Of a stretch of 64,000 nt of DNA, positions 21,422 to 31,619 are shown one piece after another. Position 1 is the first letter of the stretch, and each line of letters opens with the position of its first letter. A program made the translations under genes and the position numbers. Source of the stretch: Heloderma charlesbogerti (Eukaryota > Chordata > Lepidosauria > Squamata > Helodermatidae); assembly GCA_026122225.1 (NCBI GenBank), contig JANEZZ010001477.1:372001-436000 (forward strand), written 5' to 3'. A model generated the notes under the pieces. The model was not told the DNA's origin. It saw only the letters and a list, made by a program, of their open reading frames with translations, and ran no database searches.

Positions 21422-22812
21422 TTCTCCTTCACAGACACAGGTGTTCCTCTAGGGGACTGGGCAGCTCTCAAGGACTAACCAATCAATACCCTGGAGGACC
21501 TGATGATGCATCTCCCAGGTGATTTCCATAGTATCTAGTTAACATAATGCTAAGTCAGCCAGGAATGTATAGAGATGTAAATGTTGGGGGTCTATCAGAG
21601 TCTGGTGGTCATGGTCTTTGTTCAGAGGCCTTTCCAGAAAGAAGGGCAGGCGGAAGTTGGATGCATTACAAATACCAAAGTAACTTGACCAGCTTTGGGT
21701 ACAATTCAACCTCAGGAGGCAAAATGTGTTGGTCCACCCCTGGTGGTCTGTTACAGTTTTATCTACCAGACTACCCTGGCTCGAGAACTTAGTGATATAT
21801 TAAATGAAACAGCATATTGTGTCCACTGACAACCATTTTCAACTCTTGAAATATTTCATACATTTATACTTACAAGTTTAAACTTAAACTTGTAAGTATA
21901 AACAAGGGCAGCAAAACTGAATGGCAAACACATCTCCCCCAGTAGTCAACAACATTTGCTTTGAATTTAATCAGAACTGGGTAGGACCCATAAGCTGATA
22001 GAGGAATTTAGTTAAAATCTGGGCTGAAACCAGATGTGAATGGAGGACACTGCTTCCCATAAATGGTTTTTGAGCAACCTAACACAGCAGGAAAACCTCA
22101 TGAACAATTTCATGAAAACGGGGAATGTGTTAATTGTTACAGGGCTTGGCAACTGGTAGAGCTTAAATGGCTTTTCCTGTTCTTTCCCTTCAGGGGTGGA
22201 TTTGTTGTTGCATTTCATGTTGATTTTAGTAGGCGTCTGTATGATACTATTTGTTGCAGTTGGAACATGCATATCCTTTGCTTGTTTTCCTTTCTGACAT
22301 AAGCATTGCTTCTTCTTTCAACTCTTATTTAGTTATATTGGACCCCTGTTATGTGCCAGTAGTTCAGGAAGCAGAATAGTAAACCACTGGAAGCCAGGCT
22401 CAATCCGTGCATGCGTGCTGCTGCTGCTGCTGCTTCCCTGTGCTCTGGCCAGCGATGAAGTGGTAACCATATGGTTGGGTGGATGGATTAGCTAAGAAAT
22501 CCCCAAACCAGTGCACCACCTCCCTGGAGTGTGGGAACTTTGCCTGTGATCCACCTGACCTGGATAGTCACAGCTGCAGGTGTTACCATGCTGGAGAGAA
22601 GCCCCAACCACATGACAGCAACAATAAAGAACCAAATAGGTGTATGCATCAAGAGGGCGGAGCTGTCCCTGCATTTTACCTGAAGAGAAATTTGAGCTGG
22701 AGTTGGAGGTTTTTGCTTAGGGGAAAACATCTAAGGAATTTTCAGGGAAACTTTTAGTTTGACATTTTGATATGAGTAGCAAAGTCTCTTAGAGAGGAGT
22801 AGGACTGGCCCT
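21422..22812. other. Unassigned DNA
   Basis: No gene. 21660-21760 (AATACCAAAGTAACTTGACC) resembles 23910-23935, marking another piece of the unnamed repeat. A short (CTG)n lies at 22418-22437. 22801-22812 is one copy of the target duplication of the BovB at 22813. Confidence 0.4.
21863..21902. repeat. Near-perfect 40-base palindrome
   Basis: Arms of 18 bases (21863-21880 and 21885-21902; TTTATACTTACAAGTTTA and its exact complement) around a 4-base loop AACT. Not part of an element I recognise. Confidence 0.85.
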
Positions 22813-23438
22813 TGTTGTTGTTCAGTCGTTAAGTTGTGTCTGACTCTTCGTGACACCATGGACCATAGCATGCCAGGCCTTCCTGTCCTCCGCTCTCTCC
22901 CAGAGTGTGATCAGGTTCATATTCATCGCATCGGTGATGCTATCTAGCCATCTCATCCTCTGCTATCCCCTTCTCCTTTTGCCTTCGATCTTTCCCAGCA
23001 TCAGGGCCTTTTCCAGGGAGTTTTCTCTTCGCATTAGGTGGCCAAAATATTTGAGCTTCAGCTTCAGTATCTGTCCTTCCAATGAGCACTCAGGGTTGAT
23101 TTCCTTTAGGATGGACTGATTTGACCTCCTTGCAGTCCAGGGGACTCGTAAGAGTCTTCTCCAGCACCACAGTTCAATTCTTCGGCGCTCAGCCTTCCTT
23201 ATAGTCCAGCTCTCACAGCCATACGTTGCTACTGGGAAAACCATAGCTTTGATGATACGAACCTTTGTCGGCAAGGTGATGTCTCTGCTTCTTACTATGC
23301 TGTCTAGGTTTGCCATAGCTTTCCTCCCAAGGAGCAAGCGTCTTTTAATTTCATGGCTACAGTCACCGTCTGTGGTGATCTTGGAGCCCAAGAAAGTAAA
23401 ATCTGTTCCTGGCATATAGAAGGGGAAGAAATGAAAGC
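22813..23438 (-). mobile_element. BovB LINE, 5'-truncated 3' fragment
   Basis: Minus-strand BovB 3' end (626 bases): the plus strand begins TTGTTGTTGTTCAGTCGTTA. The complement encodes the C-terminal domain (KRRLLLGRKAMANLDSIVRS; LRVPWTARRSNQSILKEI) with one short internal loss before ELWCWRRLL. Flanked by a perfect 12-bp duplication AGGACTGGCCCT (22801-22812, 23439-23450). Nearly identical to the intact copy, so a young insertion. Confidence 0.95.
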
Positions 23439-24253
23439 AGGACTGGCCCTACCATTAGGCAAAATGAGGAGGTCACCCCAGGCAGCTGATTCTGGGTATC
23501 ACGAAAGGGCATTGAATTTTTAGTCATTTAATGTATTCTTGTTGGGTTGGATCCAGTGTTTTCCTGGCTTTCTGAAAAAACTAAAATAACAAATCATAGG
23601 ACATCCAAGATTGTCTAGATCTGGGGTGAGATCCAGATTTAAGCTGAATCAACTGCATTGGCCCAAGTGGACTTCCCCACCCCCTCCTTTCCACAGCAGC
23701 CGCTCCAGCCCCTGAAAATGCTGCACAGGATGTCCGAGACCCAGCTGAATCAGGTGAGCTGGGATGTGGTTGGGGTCCCCAAAACTGGTCTGAGGGACCT
23801 TCCCTTTCCTTTCATGGAAGTTCTCTTTCTCCTGCATCCAACCTGATTTATTTTTACTGCCAAGGAGTGGGCATGGTGCTTGTGGGATTTATTTATTTAT
23901 TTTTGCCTCAGATACCAAAATAACCTGGCTTGCTTTGGGTTTTCCTACCTTGATTTCGCTCCACTTGCTGCTTCAGAGAGCAAAATATATTGGGCCAGCT
24001 CTGGAGAGGAGGGGGTTCACAGTGCACATCACTCGGGGTGTCTCTACGTTAATGGAAAATCCTGCAGCCCTACCAGAGCATTTTGCTTCCATTTCTGTGG
24101 TGCAATTAGGATTGGCTCCTTTAGATGACGAATGTGACGTGGAATTGGAAACGCCCCTTTTCAGCAGCCTTAACAGGGCTTCCTATATTTTTCAATAAAA
24201 CAGCGCCATCCCATGGCGGAATTATCATGGTATGTTGGCGGTACACTGCAGAA

Positions 24254-24283
<30 letters not shown>
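24254..24283. repeat. (TG)n microsatellite
   Basis: About 15 GT units, uninterrupted. Confidence 0.95.
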
Positions 24284-24285
<2 letters not shown>

Positions 24286-24582
24286 TTCAGCATATCTCCA
24301 TTTTTTTTAAGGCAGGATAGCTGGAAAAAACCACGGGAGACATCTTGGAGGTTGATGACATCGTGCAAAGGACCCACGAACTTCCATGAGTGGCCAGTCA
24401 TGAGTGCATGATAAATGCCTCGTGTAGAAATGGCCTTGGAGTTCATCTCGGCATATATTAGAGCGGGAGCTTGTATTCCTTTAAAAGATGTGAGGAAGGC
24501 AGAATATCCCATGACCTCCGTTTCTCCCATTGCAGAGTTCATTGGCCTTAAGTGACAGCTGTGCTGCTCTAGGGGGAGATGA

Positions 24583-24589
24583 GATAGAT

Positions 24590-24641
<52 letters not shown>
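24583..24641. repeat. (GATA)n microsatellite
   Basis: GATA run of about 14 units after a one-unit variant. GATA tracts are frequent in squamate DNA. Confidence 0.95.
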
Positions 24642-24642
<1 letters not shown>

Positions 24643-25357
24643 GTCCTGTCTTGTCCTGTGCTAGTAGTGGGGTGTTTCTAACAACCATACATGAATAACC
24701 CCGCCATCATCTCACCGCCCTACAATATTGATATTGGCAATCCTAATCATTCAAGTAAGGGATTGCATTCAAACCTTACAAAGCAGCAGAGATTCCAATT
24801 TGCTTCATGCATTTTTTTGGCAATGCAGCTTAACCTCGACAAAAATAGCACCAAAGAACATGCCAGCATGGACCCAAGATCTCATTGCTCATGGCTATAT
24901 TAACAATGTGTAGGAGACTGTGAATGAGCAACTAATATTGTATTCATCCAGGCTTGACAAGCAGGATTTTGCAAGTGTACCATTTTTTAAGAAAAGTCCC
25001 AAACAACTGGTCTGCAAATAATTTAAACCCAATGTGACTGGATGGTCCTTCTTAACATATTGTCCTTCTTAACACAGATTTTCTTGATTAGTGCCTAAAA
25101 TTAATGACCATAAAAATAATGCCGAGAACTGCTTAAACCTTCAGTTGTGAGTTCTCCACATTCAGGGCACAAGCTCTAGTGATGGTAAGTGCTGCTGTTT
25201 CTACCATCTTGCTTGCTTCTGGCCCTTTAGACTCTCAGGTGCTGATTTTTGACTCAGTCTGTGCCCCAGAGCAGCCGCCATGAGATCCCACTAGTGAACT
25301 ACTTCATTAGCCACCGTCGATGCTCACAGTTATGAGTGTATGTGGGTCCAACAGAGG

Positions 25358-25554
25358 CAGTGGAGGCTGGTGGCTTCGATGTCAGTGGGGCAGTGAATCC
25401 ACTCTGGATTTCAGTCAGAACCAGTCTGAACTCTAAAGGAGCTATCCAAGATGTAAAGCACCTTGGAGAGCTCCTTTAGTGTTCTGACTGGTTCGGAATG
25501 AAACCTGGAGCGGATTTACCTCCCCACTGACATTGGAGCCACCAGCCTCCACTG
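25358..25554. mobile_element. hAT MITE with CAGTGGAGGCTGGTGG termini, copy 1
   Basis: 197-bp foldback element: CAGTGGAGGCTGGTGGCTTC on the left, CCACCAGCCTCCACTG on the right. Inner arms (AGTCAGAACCAGTCTGAACT / AGTGTTCTGACTGGTTCGGA) also pair. Perfect 8-bp duplication AACAGAGG (25350-25357, 25555-25562). Second copy at 50670-50891. Confidence 0.93.
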
Positions 25555-25562
25555 AACAGAGG

Positions 25563-26846
25563 TGAAGTCATTTCCATCCAGTTGTGGAAGGGCATTATCT
25601 GAGTGATGATGAGTCCCAGTTTGCACTAGACCAGGTCCTGGCCAGCTGCTGAATAGAAGCCACTCAGGACAGCCACCTTGAGCAGCAGCTGGCTTATATT
25701 TTCCTACTAGCCATGTTAAGAACTCTGGAGGTAGATAGTTTAGAAGTGAGCTAAGTAAAAATAATATATAAGTGGGAAAAGTGATTGCTAAGAAAATAAT
25801 CCATTTGGCAATGTGTCAGACCTATGAATAGCTTTAACAGTGTCAGTTCAGTCGAGAACTTTTCAAAGTAATGGGAGTAGGCAGAGAGAGACCTTAGAAC
25901 AGAAGCTGTGCATCTTTTCTGTAATAATTTCATTGCCTGAGATAAAGCTGGCATTCTGATTCCGGGGGAAACACAATGTAACACCATATTCTTATGGGCT
26001 TTTTCTTCTTTTGGAGGATGTATAATGTCGAGCAGAGGTTGCTTTAGGACAAGTAGTTTGACTTGATAGTCTTTTAGCCTTTTCCACCACCTTATGATTC
26101 TATGTTCTTTATTTCCCTTTTGGCTTTTCAATGTTTATTAATACAGGCTTAAAAATGCAAAACAGATGTGTGGGTACAATTATTCTATGTTCTATTTTCA
26201 AGGGGCAGGTTGCCTTCTAGAGATATTCCTGTATTTGCAGCAAATATGCAGCTATTTCATCTGAATGAGTCATCTACTCCATGCTGCTGCTGCTCTACAG
26301 CTTGATCTCTGTTTCGCCAAAGACCCACCGAAGACCAACCCAAGTGATGGCCTGATAGTTCATTTTTATTTTTCAAAATAATAATGTGGCAAGAACTACT
26401 ATGGTTCCTTCATCCCAGCAGCCCTTGGGGCATTCTTAAATCTGTTTTCTACCTAGCAGAGATGAATCTAATTAAGTCTGTCTAACATCTCCTGCACTTC
26501 GTCTTAAGACCATTCCAAAGTGATCCAACATCATTTGTGCTCCAACATCCTGCCTAGCCCAGCCTCTTCTCTCTCCCCTCACCTACCTTGCTTTGCTTAA
26601 CATCTAACCTGAAGAAGAGTTCTGGTGAATCTGAAAGCTTGCTCACTATTTTGTGATAATTCAGTAGATGGTCCTTTAAAAAGGTGAGGTTGGATTAGTC
26701 CTCCTGAGTCTTTCAAATGTAACTAAAGAAGTAACCTTAAGGGAAGTAGCCTTAAGTAGCCTCTAAGGGTACGAATAGAACACTTTACAGCAAAGACATT
26801 TTGATCTCATCACCATTTCCATGCATTTCATACACCTTGTCTGGGG
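25563..26846. other. Unassigned DNA
   Basis: No gene. Holds a decayed CR1 tail (listed separately). Near 26590-26680 a stretch with CTGAAGAAGAGTTCTGGTGA and GAAAGCTTGCTCAC resembles a widespread repeat remnant. Confidence 0.35.
26036..26106 (+). mobile_element. CR1 LINE tail, decayed
   Basis: GTTTGACTTGATAGTCTTTT through ACCTTATGATTCTATG matches the last about 70 bases of CR1 with several substitutions. Confidence 0.6.
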
Positions 26847-27043
26847 AAGAGCCATAGCTCAGTGGTAGAGTACAGGCTCTGCAAGCAGAAGGTCCCAGGT
26901 TTGATCCCTGTCATCTCCAGGTAGGGCTAGGAAGGAATCCTGCCTGAAATCTTGGAGAGTCGCTGCCAGTCAGTGTCAACAATACTATGCTAGATGGACC
27001 TAGGCTCTGACTCAGTATAAGGGAGCTTCCTATGTTCCTATGA
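26847..27043 (+). mobile_element. tRNA-derived SINE with L3/CR1-like tail
   Basis: Head AGCCATAGCTCAGTGGTAGA (A-box-like) and GGTCCCAGGTTTGATCCC (B-box-like) derive from a tRNA. The body has CAGGTAGGGCTAGGAAGGAA and GAGAGTCGCTGCCAGTCAGT. The tail CTGACTCAGTATAAGGGAGC then TTCCTATGTTCCTATG parallels the L3-like CR1 tail at 17050-17087. Another copy, reversed, at 53266-53463. A retroposed SINE, not a functional tRNA gene. Confidence 0.88.
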
Positions 27044-27354
27044 ACAGAAAGCTTTACTAAAAATTGGAGTTAAATTTTTTGGGGGTGCTCACTTATAGAA
27101 TCCAATGCCACCATGCCCTTATGATGCTTTTTCATAGTGAAGTGTGGTAGCACTGGAATTCCCTAATCCCTTCTGAATCTTTGCTGGTTTATCGCCTGAG
27201 GACACCTCTATGATCTGCACTATCTTCATACAAATTTACATCCAATTCTAAAAAAACAAAACAAAATGCTATTGACAAGTCCCTTTAGAAGAAAATCGAG
27301 ATATAAAGGCAGCACCTATTTTTTTCTAATATTGCGCAGGTGTAATGTTACCCC
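27044..27354. other. Unassigned DNA upstream of the intact BovB
   Basis: No gene seen. The last 11 bases, AATGTTACCCC (27344-27354), are the left target duplication. Confidence 0.5.
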
Positions 27355-30300
27355 CCCTTCATGGATCACTGCCTTGTTGTGGCAAAGGGGCTTGCGTAAC
27401 TCAGTGAAGCCATAAGCTATGCCGTGCAGGGCCACCCAAGACGGACAGGTCATGACGGAGAGTTCTGACAAAATGTGGTCCACTGGAGAAGGAAATGGCA
27501 CCCCACTCCAGTATTCTTGCCAAGAAAACCCCATGGAACGTATCACAAGGCTAAAAGATATGACGCCAGAAGATGAGCCCCTCAGGTCGGAAGGTGTCCA
27601 ATATGCTACTGGGGAAGAGCAGAGGGTATTTCCAAGTAGCGCCAGAAAGAGTGAAGCGGCTGGGCCAAAGCCGAAAGGACACTCAGCTGTTGATGTGTCT
27701 GGTGGTGAAAAGAAAATCCAATGCTGTAAAGAACAATATTGTTTAGCAACCTGGAGTGTCAGATCAATGAATCAAGGTAAGCTGGAGGTGGTCAAACATG
27801 AGATGGCAAGATTGAACATCGACATCTTGGGAATCAGCGAACTAAAATGGACAGGCATGGGCGAATTTAATTCAGGTGACCATCATATCTACTATTGTGG
27901 GCAAGAATCCCTTAGAAGAAATGGAGTAGCACTCATAGTCAACAAAAGGGTGGGAAAAGCAGTACTGGGGTACAATCTTAAAAATGATAGAATGATCTCA
28001 GTACGAATCCAAGGCAAACCATTCAACATCACAGTAATTCAAGTCTATGCCCCAACCACTGAGGCCGAAGAAGCTGAGGTTGATCGGTTCTATGAAGACC
28101 TACAACACCTTCTAGAACTAACACCAAAAAAAGATGTCCTCTTCATCATAGGGGATTGGAACGCTAAAGTAGGAAGTCAAGAAATCACCGGGATAACAGG
28201 CAGGCATGGCCTTGGTGTACAAAATGAAGCAGGACAAAAGCTAATAGAGTTTTGCCAAGAGAACACGCTGATCATAGCAAACTCTCTTTTCCAACAGCAC
28301 AAGAGGCGACTCTACACATGGACGTCACCAGATGGTCAATATCGAAATCAGATTGATTATGTCCTTTGCAGCCACAGATGGAGAAGCTCCATACAGTCAG
28401 TAAAAACAAGACCTGGAGCTGACTGTGGCTCAGATCATGAGCTGCTTCTTGCAAAATTTCGGCTTAAATTGAAGAACGTCGGGAAAACCACTAAACGGTT
28501 CAGGTATGACCTAAATCATATCCCTGATGAATATACAGTGGAGGTGAGGAATAGATTTCAGGGATTAGACCTGATAGACAGAGTGCCTGAGGAACTATGG
28601 ACGGAGGTCCGTAACATTGTTCAGGAGGCAGCAACGAAATCCATCCCAAAGAAAAAGAAATGCAAGAAAGCCAAGTGGCTGTCTGATGAGGCTTTACAAG
28701 TAGCTGAGGAAAGAAGGGAAGCGAAAAGCAAGGGAGAAAGGGGAAGATATACCCAACTGAATGCAGAGTTCCAGAGAATAGCAAGGAGAGACAAGAAGGC
28801 CTTCTTAAATGAACAATGCAAAGAAATCGAGGAAAACAACAGAATGGGAAAGACTAGAGATCTCTTCAAGAAAATTGGAGATCTCAAGGGAACGTTTTGT
28901 GCAAAGACGGGCATGATAAAGGACAAAGAAGGCAGGGACCTAACAGAAGCAGATGAGATTAAGAAGAGGTGGCAAGAATACACAGAAGAACTCTACAGGA
29001 AAGATCTGAATGTCCCTGATAGCCATGATAGTGCGCTCACTGAACTTGAGCCAGACATCCTCGAGAGTGAAGTCAAGTGGGCCTTAGGAAGCATTAGTAA
29101 CAACAAAGCTAGCGGAGATGACAGTATTCCAGCTGAGCTATTTAAAATCCTAAAAGATGATGCTTTTAAAGTGCTGCATTCAATATGCCAACAAATCTGG
29201 AACACTCAACAGTGGCCACAAGACTGGAAAAGGTCAGTTTACATTCCAATTCCAAAGAAGGGCAACGCCAAAGAGTGTTCAAACTACCGCACCATTGCGC
29301 TCATTTCACATGCCAGCAAGGTGATGCTCAAAATCCTACAAGCTAGGCTTCAGCAGTATGCGAACCGAGAACTACCGGAAGTACAAGCTGGGTTTAGAAG
29401 AGGCAGAGGAACTAGAGATCAAATCGCCAACATTCGCTGCATCATGGAGAAAGCAAGAGAATTCCAGAAAAACGTCTATTTCTGCTTCATTGACTACGCT
29501 AAAGCCTTTGATTGTGTGGATCACAACAAACTGTGGCAAATTCTTAAAGTGATGGGAGTACCAGACCACCTTACCTGTCTCCTGAGAAACCTGTACGAGG
29601 GTCAAGAAGCAACAGTAAGAACCAGACATGGAACAACCGATTGGTTCAAAATTGGGAAAGGAGTACGACAAGGCTGCATATTGTCACCCTGCTTATTTAA
29701 CTTATATGCAGAGTACATCATGAGAAATGCCGGGTTGGATGAATCACAGGTCGGAATTAAGATTGCTGGGAGAATTATCAACAACCTCCGATATGCAGAC
29801 GATACCACCCTAATGGCAGAAAGCGAAGAGGATCTCAAGAGCCTCTTGTTGAGGGTGAAAGAGGAGAGTGCAAAAGCTGGTTTGAAACTCAACATTAAAA
29901 AAACTAAGATCATGGCATCTGGCCCCATCACTTCCTGGCATATAGAAGGGGAAGAAATGGAAGCAGTGACAGATTTTACTTTCTTGGGCTCCAAGATCAC
30001 CGCAGACGGTGACTGTAGCCATGAAATTAAAAGACGCTTGCTCCTTGGGAGGAAAGCTATGGCCAACCTAGACAGCATAGTAAGAAGCAGAGACATCACC
30101 TTGCCGACAAAGGTCCGTCTAATCAAAGCTATGGTTTTCCCAGTAGTAATGTATGGCTGTGAGAGCTGGACTATAAGGAAGGCTGAGCGCCGAAGAATTG
30201 ATGCTTTCGAACTGTGGTGCTGGAGAAGACTCTTACGAGTCCCCTGGACTGCAAGGAGGTCAAATCAGTCCATCCTAAAGGAAATCAACCCTGACTGCTC

Positions 30301-30576
30301 ATTGGAAGGACAGATAATGAAGCTGAAGCTCCAGTATTTTGGCCACCTAATGCGAAGAGAAAACTCCCTGGAAAAGACCCTGATGCTGGGAAAGACTGAA
30401 GGCAAAAGGAGAAGGGGACGGCAGAGGATGAGATGGCTAGATAGCATCACGGATGCAATGAATATGAACTTGAGCACGCTCCGGGAGAGAGCGCAGGACA
30501 GGAAGGCCTGGCGTGCTATGGTCCATGGGGTCACGAAGAGTCGGACACGACTGAATGACTGAACAACAACAATAAC
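27355..30576 (+). mobile_element. BovB (RTE-clade) LINE, full length and apparently intact
   Basis: 3222-bp element between perfect 11-bp duplications AATGTTACCCC (27344-27354, 30577-30587). It starts CCCTTCATGGATCACTGCC and ends CGACTGAATGACTGAACAAC plus a short AACAAC tail. One uninterrupted frame fills nearly the whole length. Intact frame, perfect duplications and near identity to the truncated copies at 22813 and 38551 indicate recent retrotransposition. BovB is known to have moved horizontally among vertebrates, squamates included. Confidence 0.97.
27419..30562 (+). CDS. BovB endonuclease/reverse transcriptase, intact 1047-residue ORF
   Basis: Single protein expected to nick target DNA and prime reverse transcription of its own RNA. 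An AP-type endonuclease follows a non-conserved N-terminus of about 100 residues: SELKWTG (140-146), GDWNAKVG (245-252), TSPDGQYRNQIDYVL (302-316) and GSDHE (337-341). A basic linker (KKKKCKKAKW, 411-420) precedes the reverse transcriptase: SVYIPIPKKG (606-615), FIDYAKAFDCVD (690-701), GVRQGCILSP (748-757) and the catalytic YADD (792-795). The C-terminal domain has YGCESWTIRKAE (912-923) and WCWRRLLRVPW (933-943) and ends RTRLND. No stops or frameshifts; known catalytic residues present. The ATG at 27419 gives the longest frame; initiation further in, near the endonuclease, is possible. Residue positions counted by hand. Confidence 0.93.
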   Translation: MPCRATQDGQVMTESSDKMWSTGEGNGTPLQYSCQENPMERITRLKDMTPEDEPLRSEGVQYATGEEQRVFPSSARKSEAAGPKPKGHSAVDVSGGEKKIQCCKEQYCLATWSVRSMNQGKLEVVKHEMARLNIDILGISELKWTGMGEFNSGDHHIYYCGQESLRRNGVALIVNKRVGKAVLGYNLKNDRMISVRIQGKPFNITVIQVYAPTTEAEEAEVDRFYEDLQHLLELTPKKDVLFIIGDWNAKVGSQEITGITGRHGLGVQNEAGQKLIEFCQENTLIIANSLFQQHKRRLYTWTSPDGQYRNQIDYVLCSHRWRSSIQSVKTRPGADCGSDHELLLAKFRLKLKNVGKTTKRFRYDLNHIPDEYTVEVRNRFQGLDLIDRVPEELWTEVRNIVQEAATKSIPKKKKCKKAKWLSDEALQVAEERREAKSKGERGRYTQLNAEFQRIARRDKKAFLNEQCKEIEENNRMGKTRDLFKKIGDLKGTFCAKTGMIKDKEGRDLTEADEIKKRWQEYTEELYRKDLNVPDSHDSALTELEPDILESEVKWALGSISNNKASGDDSIPAELFKILKDDAFKVLHSICQQIWNTQQWPQDWKRSVYIPIPKKGNAKECSNYRTIALISHASKVMLKILQARLQQYANRELPEVQAGFRRGRGTRDQIANIRCIMEKAREFQKNVYFCFIDYAKAFDCVDHNKLWQILKVMGVPDHLTCLLRNLYEGQEATVRTRHGTTDWFKIGKGVRQGCILSPCLFNLYAEYIMRNAGLDESQVGIKIAGRIINNLRYADDTTLMAESEEDLKSLLLRVKEESAKAGLKLNIKKTKIMASGPITSWHIEGEEMEAVTDFTFLGSKITADGDCSHEIKRRLLLGRKAMANLDSIVRSRDITLPTKVRLIKAMVFPVVMYGCESWTIRKAERRRIDAFELWCWRRLLRVPWTARRSNQSILKEINPDCSLEGQIMKLKLQYFGHLMRRENSLEKTLMLGKTEGKRRRGRQRMRWLDSITDAMNMNLSTLRERAQDRKAWRAMVHGVTKSRTRLND

Positions 30577-30587
30577 AATGTTACCCC

Positions 30588-31619
30588 ATCTATGCCTGCA
30601 ACTATCACCCAATTCTGAGCAAGAGAAAAAAAAACGTAGTGTTTTTTAAATTTCCCATGATAGTCAACAGGAAGCAAAAAAGCCTGTTTTCCAAACCTTG
30701 ACTCAAGGTTCAGTACCAATTCCAAATTGGTCCAAACAGAAGCTGGATGTTTTCTGATGCACTGAATTGGTGTCCAGGTCGAAGCGGGGGGTTGATGAGT
30801 GCGCGCGCACACACACACACACATATATATACACACGCGCACACACACACACACATACAGATGTATGCAAATTTGTGTCATAGGCCTGTGCCCCGGATCT
30901 TTTCAGTACCTAGCAACGCCCCTGCCAGTGGACCTTCTTTGTGCTGACATTCCATTTTTGGGATCTTGACTGACATTGACACAGTTATCATTTCAGTGCC
31001 AGGTTAAAGCTTATTTATTTGCCTAGGCATTTTAAGATATTATGCTGGCTTATTTAGCTTACTCCGCTATTTTTATGCTTTTGATTTGTTTTTACTGTGG
31101 TGTTGTTTTATGATTATATCGTATGATATTGTAGCATATTTTGATTTTTATGGCTCTTGCATACCACCCTAATATCTTAAGATACTTTTAATTACAAAAT
31201 ACATTTTTTTATTTTAAAAATCCTGCTTTTCTACTGCAGTCCTCAAGGTGACTTACAATAACCATGACAACCAATGAAATAATTCATGTAAATGTAACAG
31301 CTATACTCTCATGTACAACACCATAAGTTCTGAAACTTCTATGATAAAGTGGGGAGTGTGCGACCTCCCAGGCATTATCCAAGGACAGTCCAAAATATAC
31401 ATATCTCCTTGGCAGGCAGAGCTGAGCCATGAGCCATCACAGATAAAACATCACAGGTAAAATGTTCATTTTAGCCCCATACATACATCCATCTGCCCAC
31501 GTGTGGAGTGGGAGCCCTGACCCCAATGTTCTCACACTCCTGGCTGTAAAGGGCTCTGTAAGCGCATTCAGCTGAACACCCTTACAGAGATTCTGTGATC
31601 AGCACCCTCACCTTATCAG
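30588..31619. other. Unassigned DNA with CA/TA microsatellite
   Basis: No gene. 30797-30859 is a compound (CA)n(TA)n(CA)n tract with CG interruptions. 31005-31200 is AT-rich and may contain a LINE or SINE tail I cannot place. 31612-31619 CTTATCAG is the left duplication of the next element. Confidence 0.5.

Larger units (their letters stand above)
23439..25357. other. Unassigned DNA with interspersed-repeat pieces
   Basis: No gene. 23439-24000 holds a probable decayed repeat (CCCTACCATTAGGCAAAATG; ACCAAAATAACCTGGCTTGC) with relatives at 19856 and 32705. 24313-24400 resembles 6560-6600 in reverse complement. The two microsatellites inside are listed separately. Confidence 0.4.

Noticed and set aside
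26847..26925. tRNA gene
   Set aside because: A- and B-box-like sequences are present, but no complete cloverleaf follows, and the unit continues into a SINE body and LINE-like tail with a second copy at 53266.
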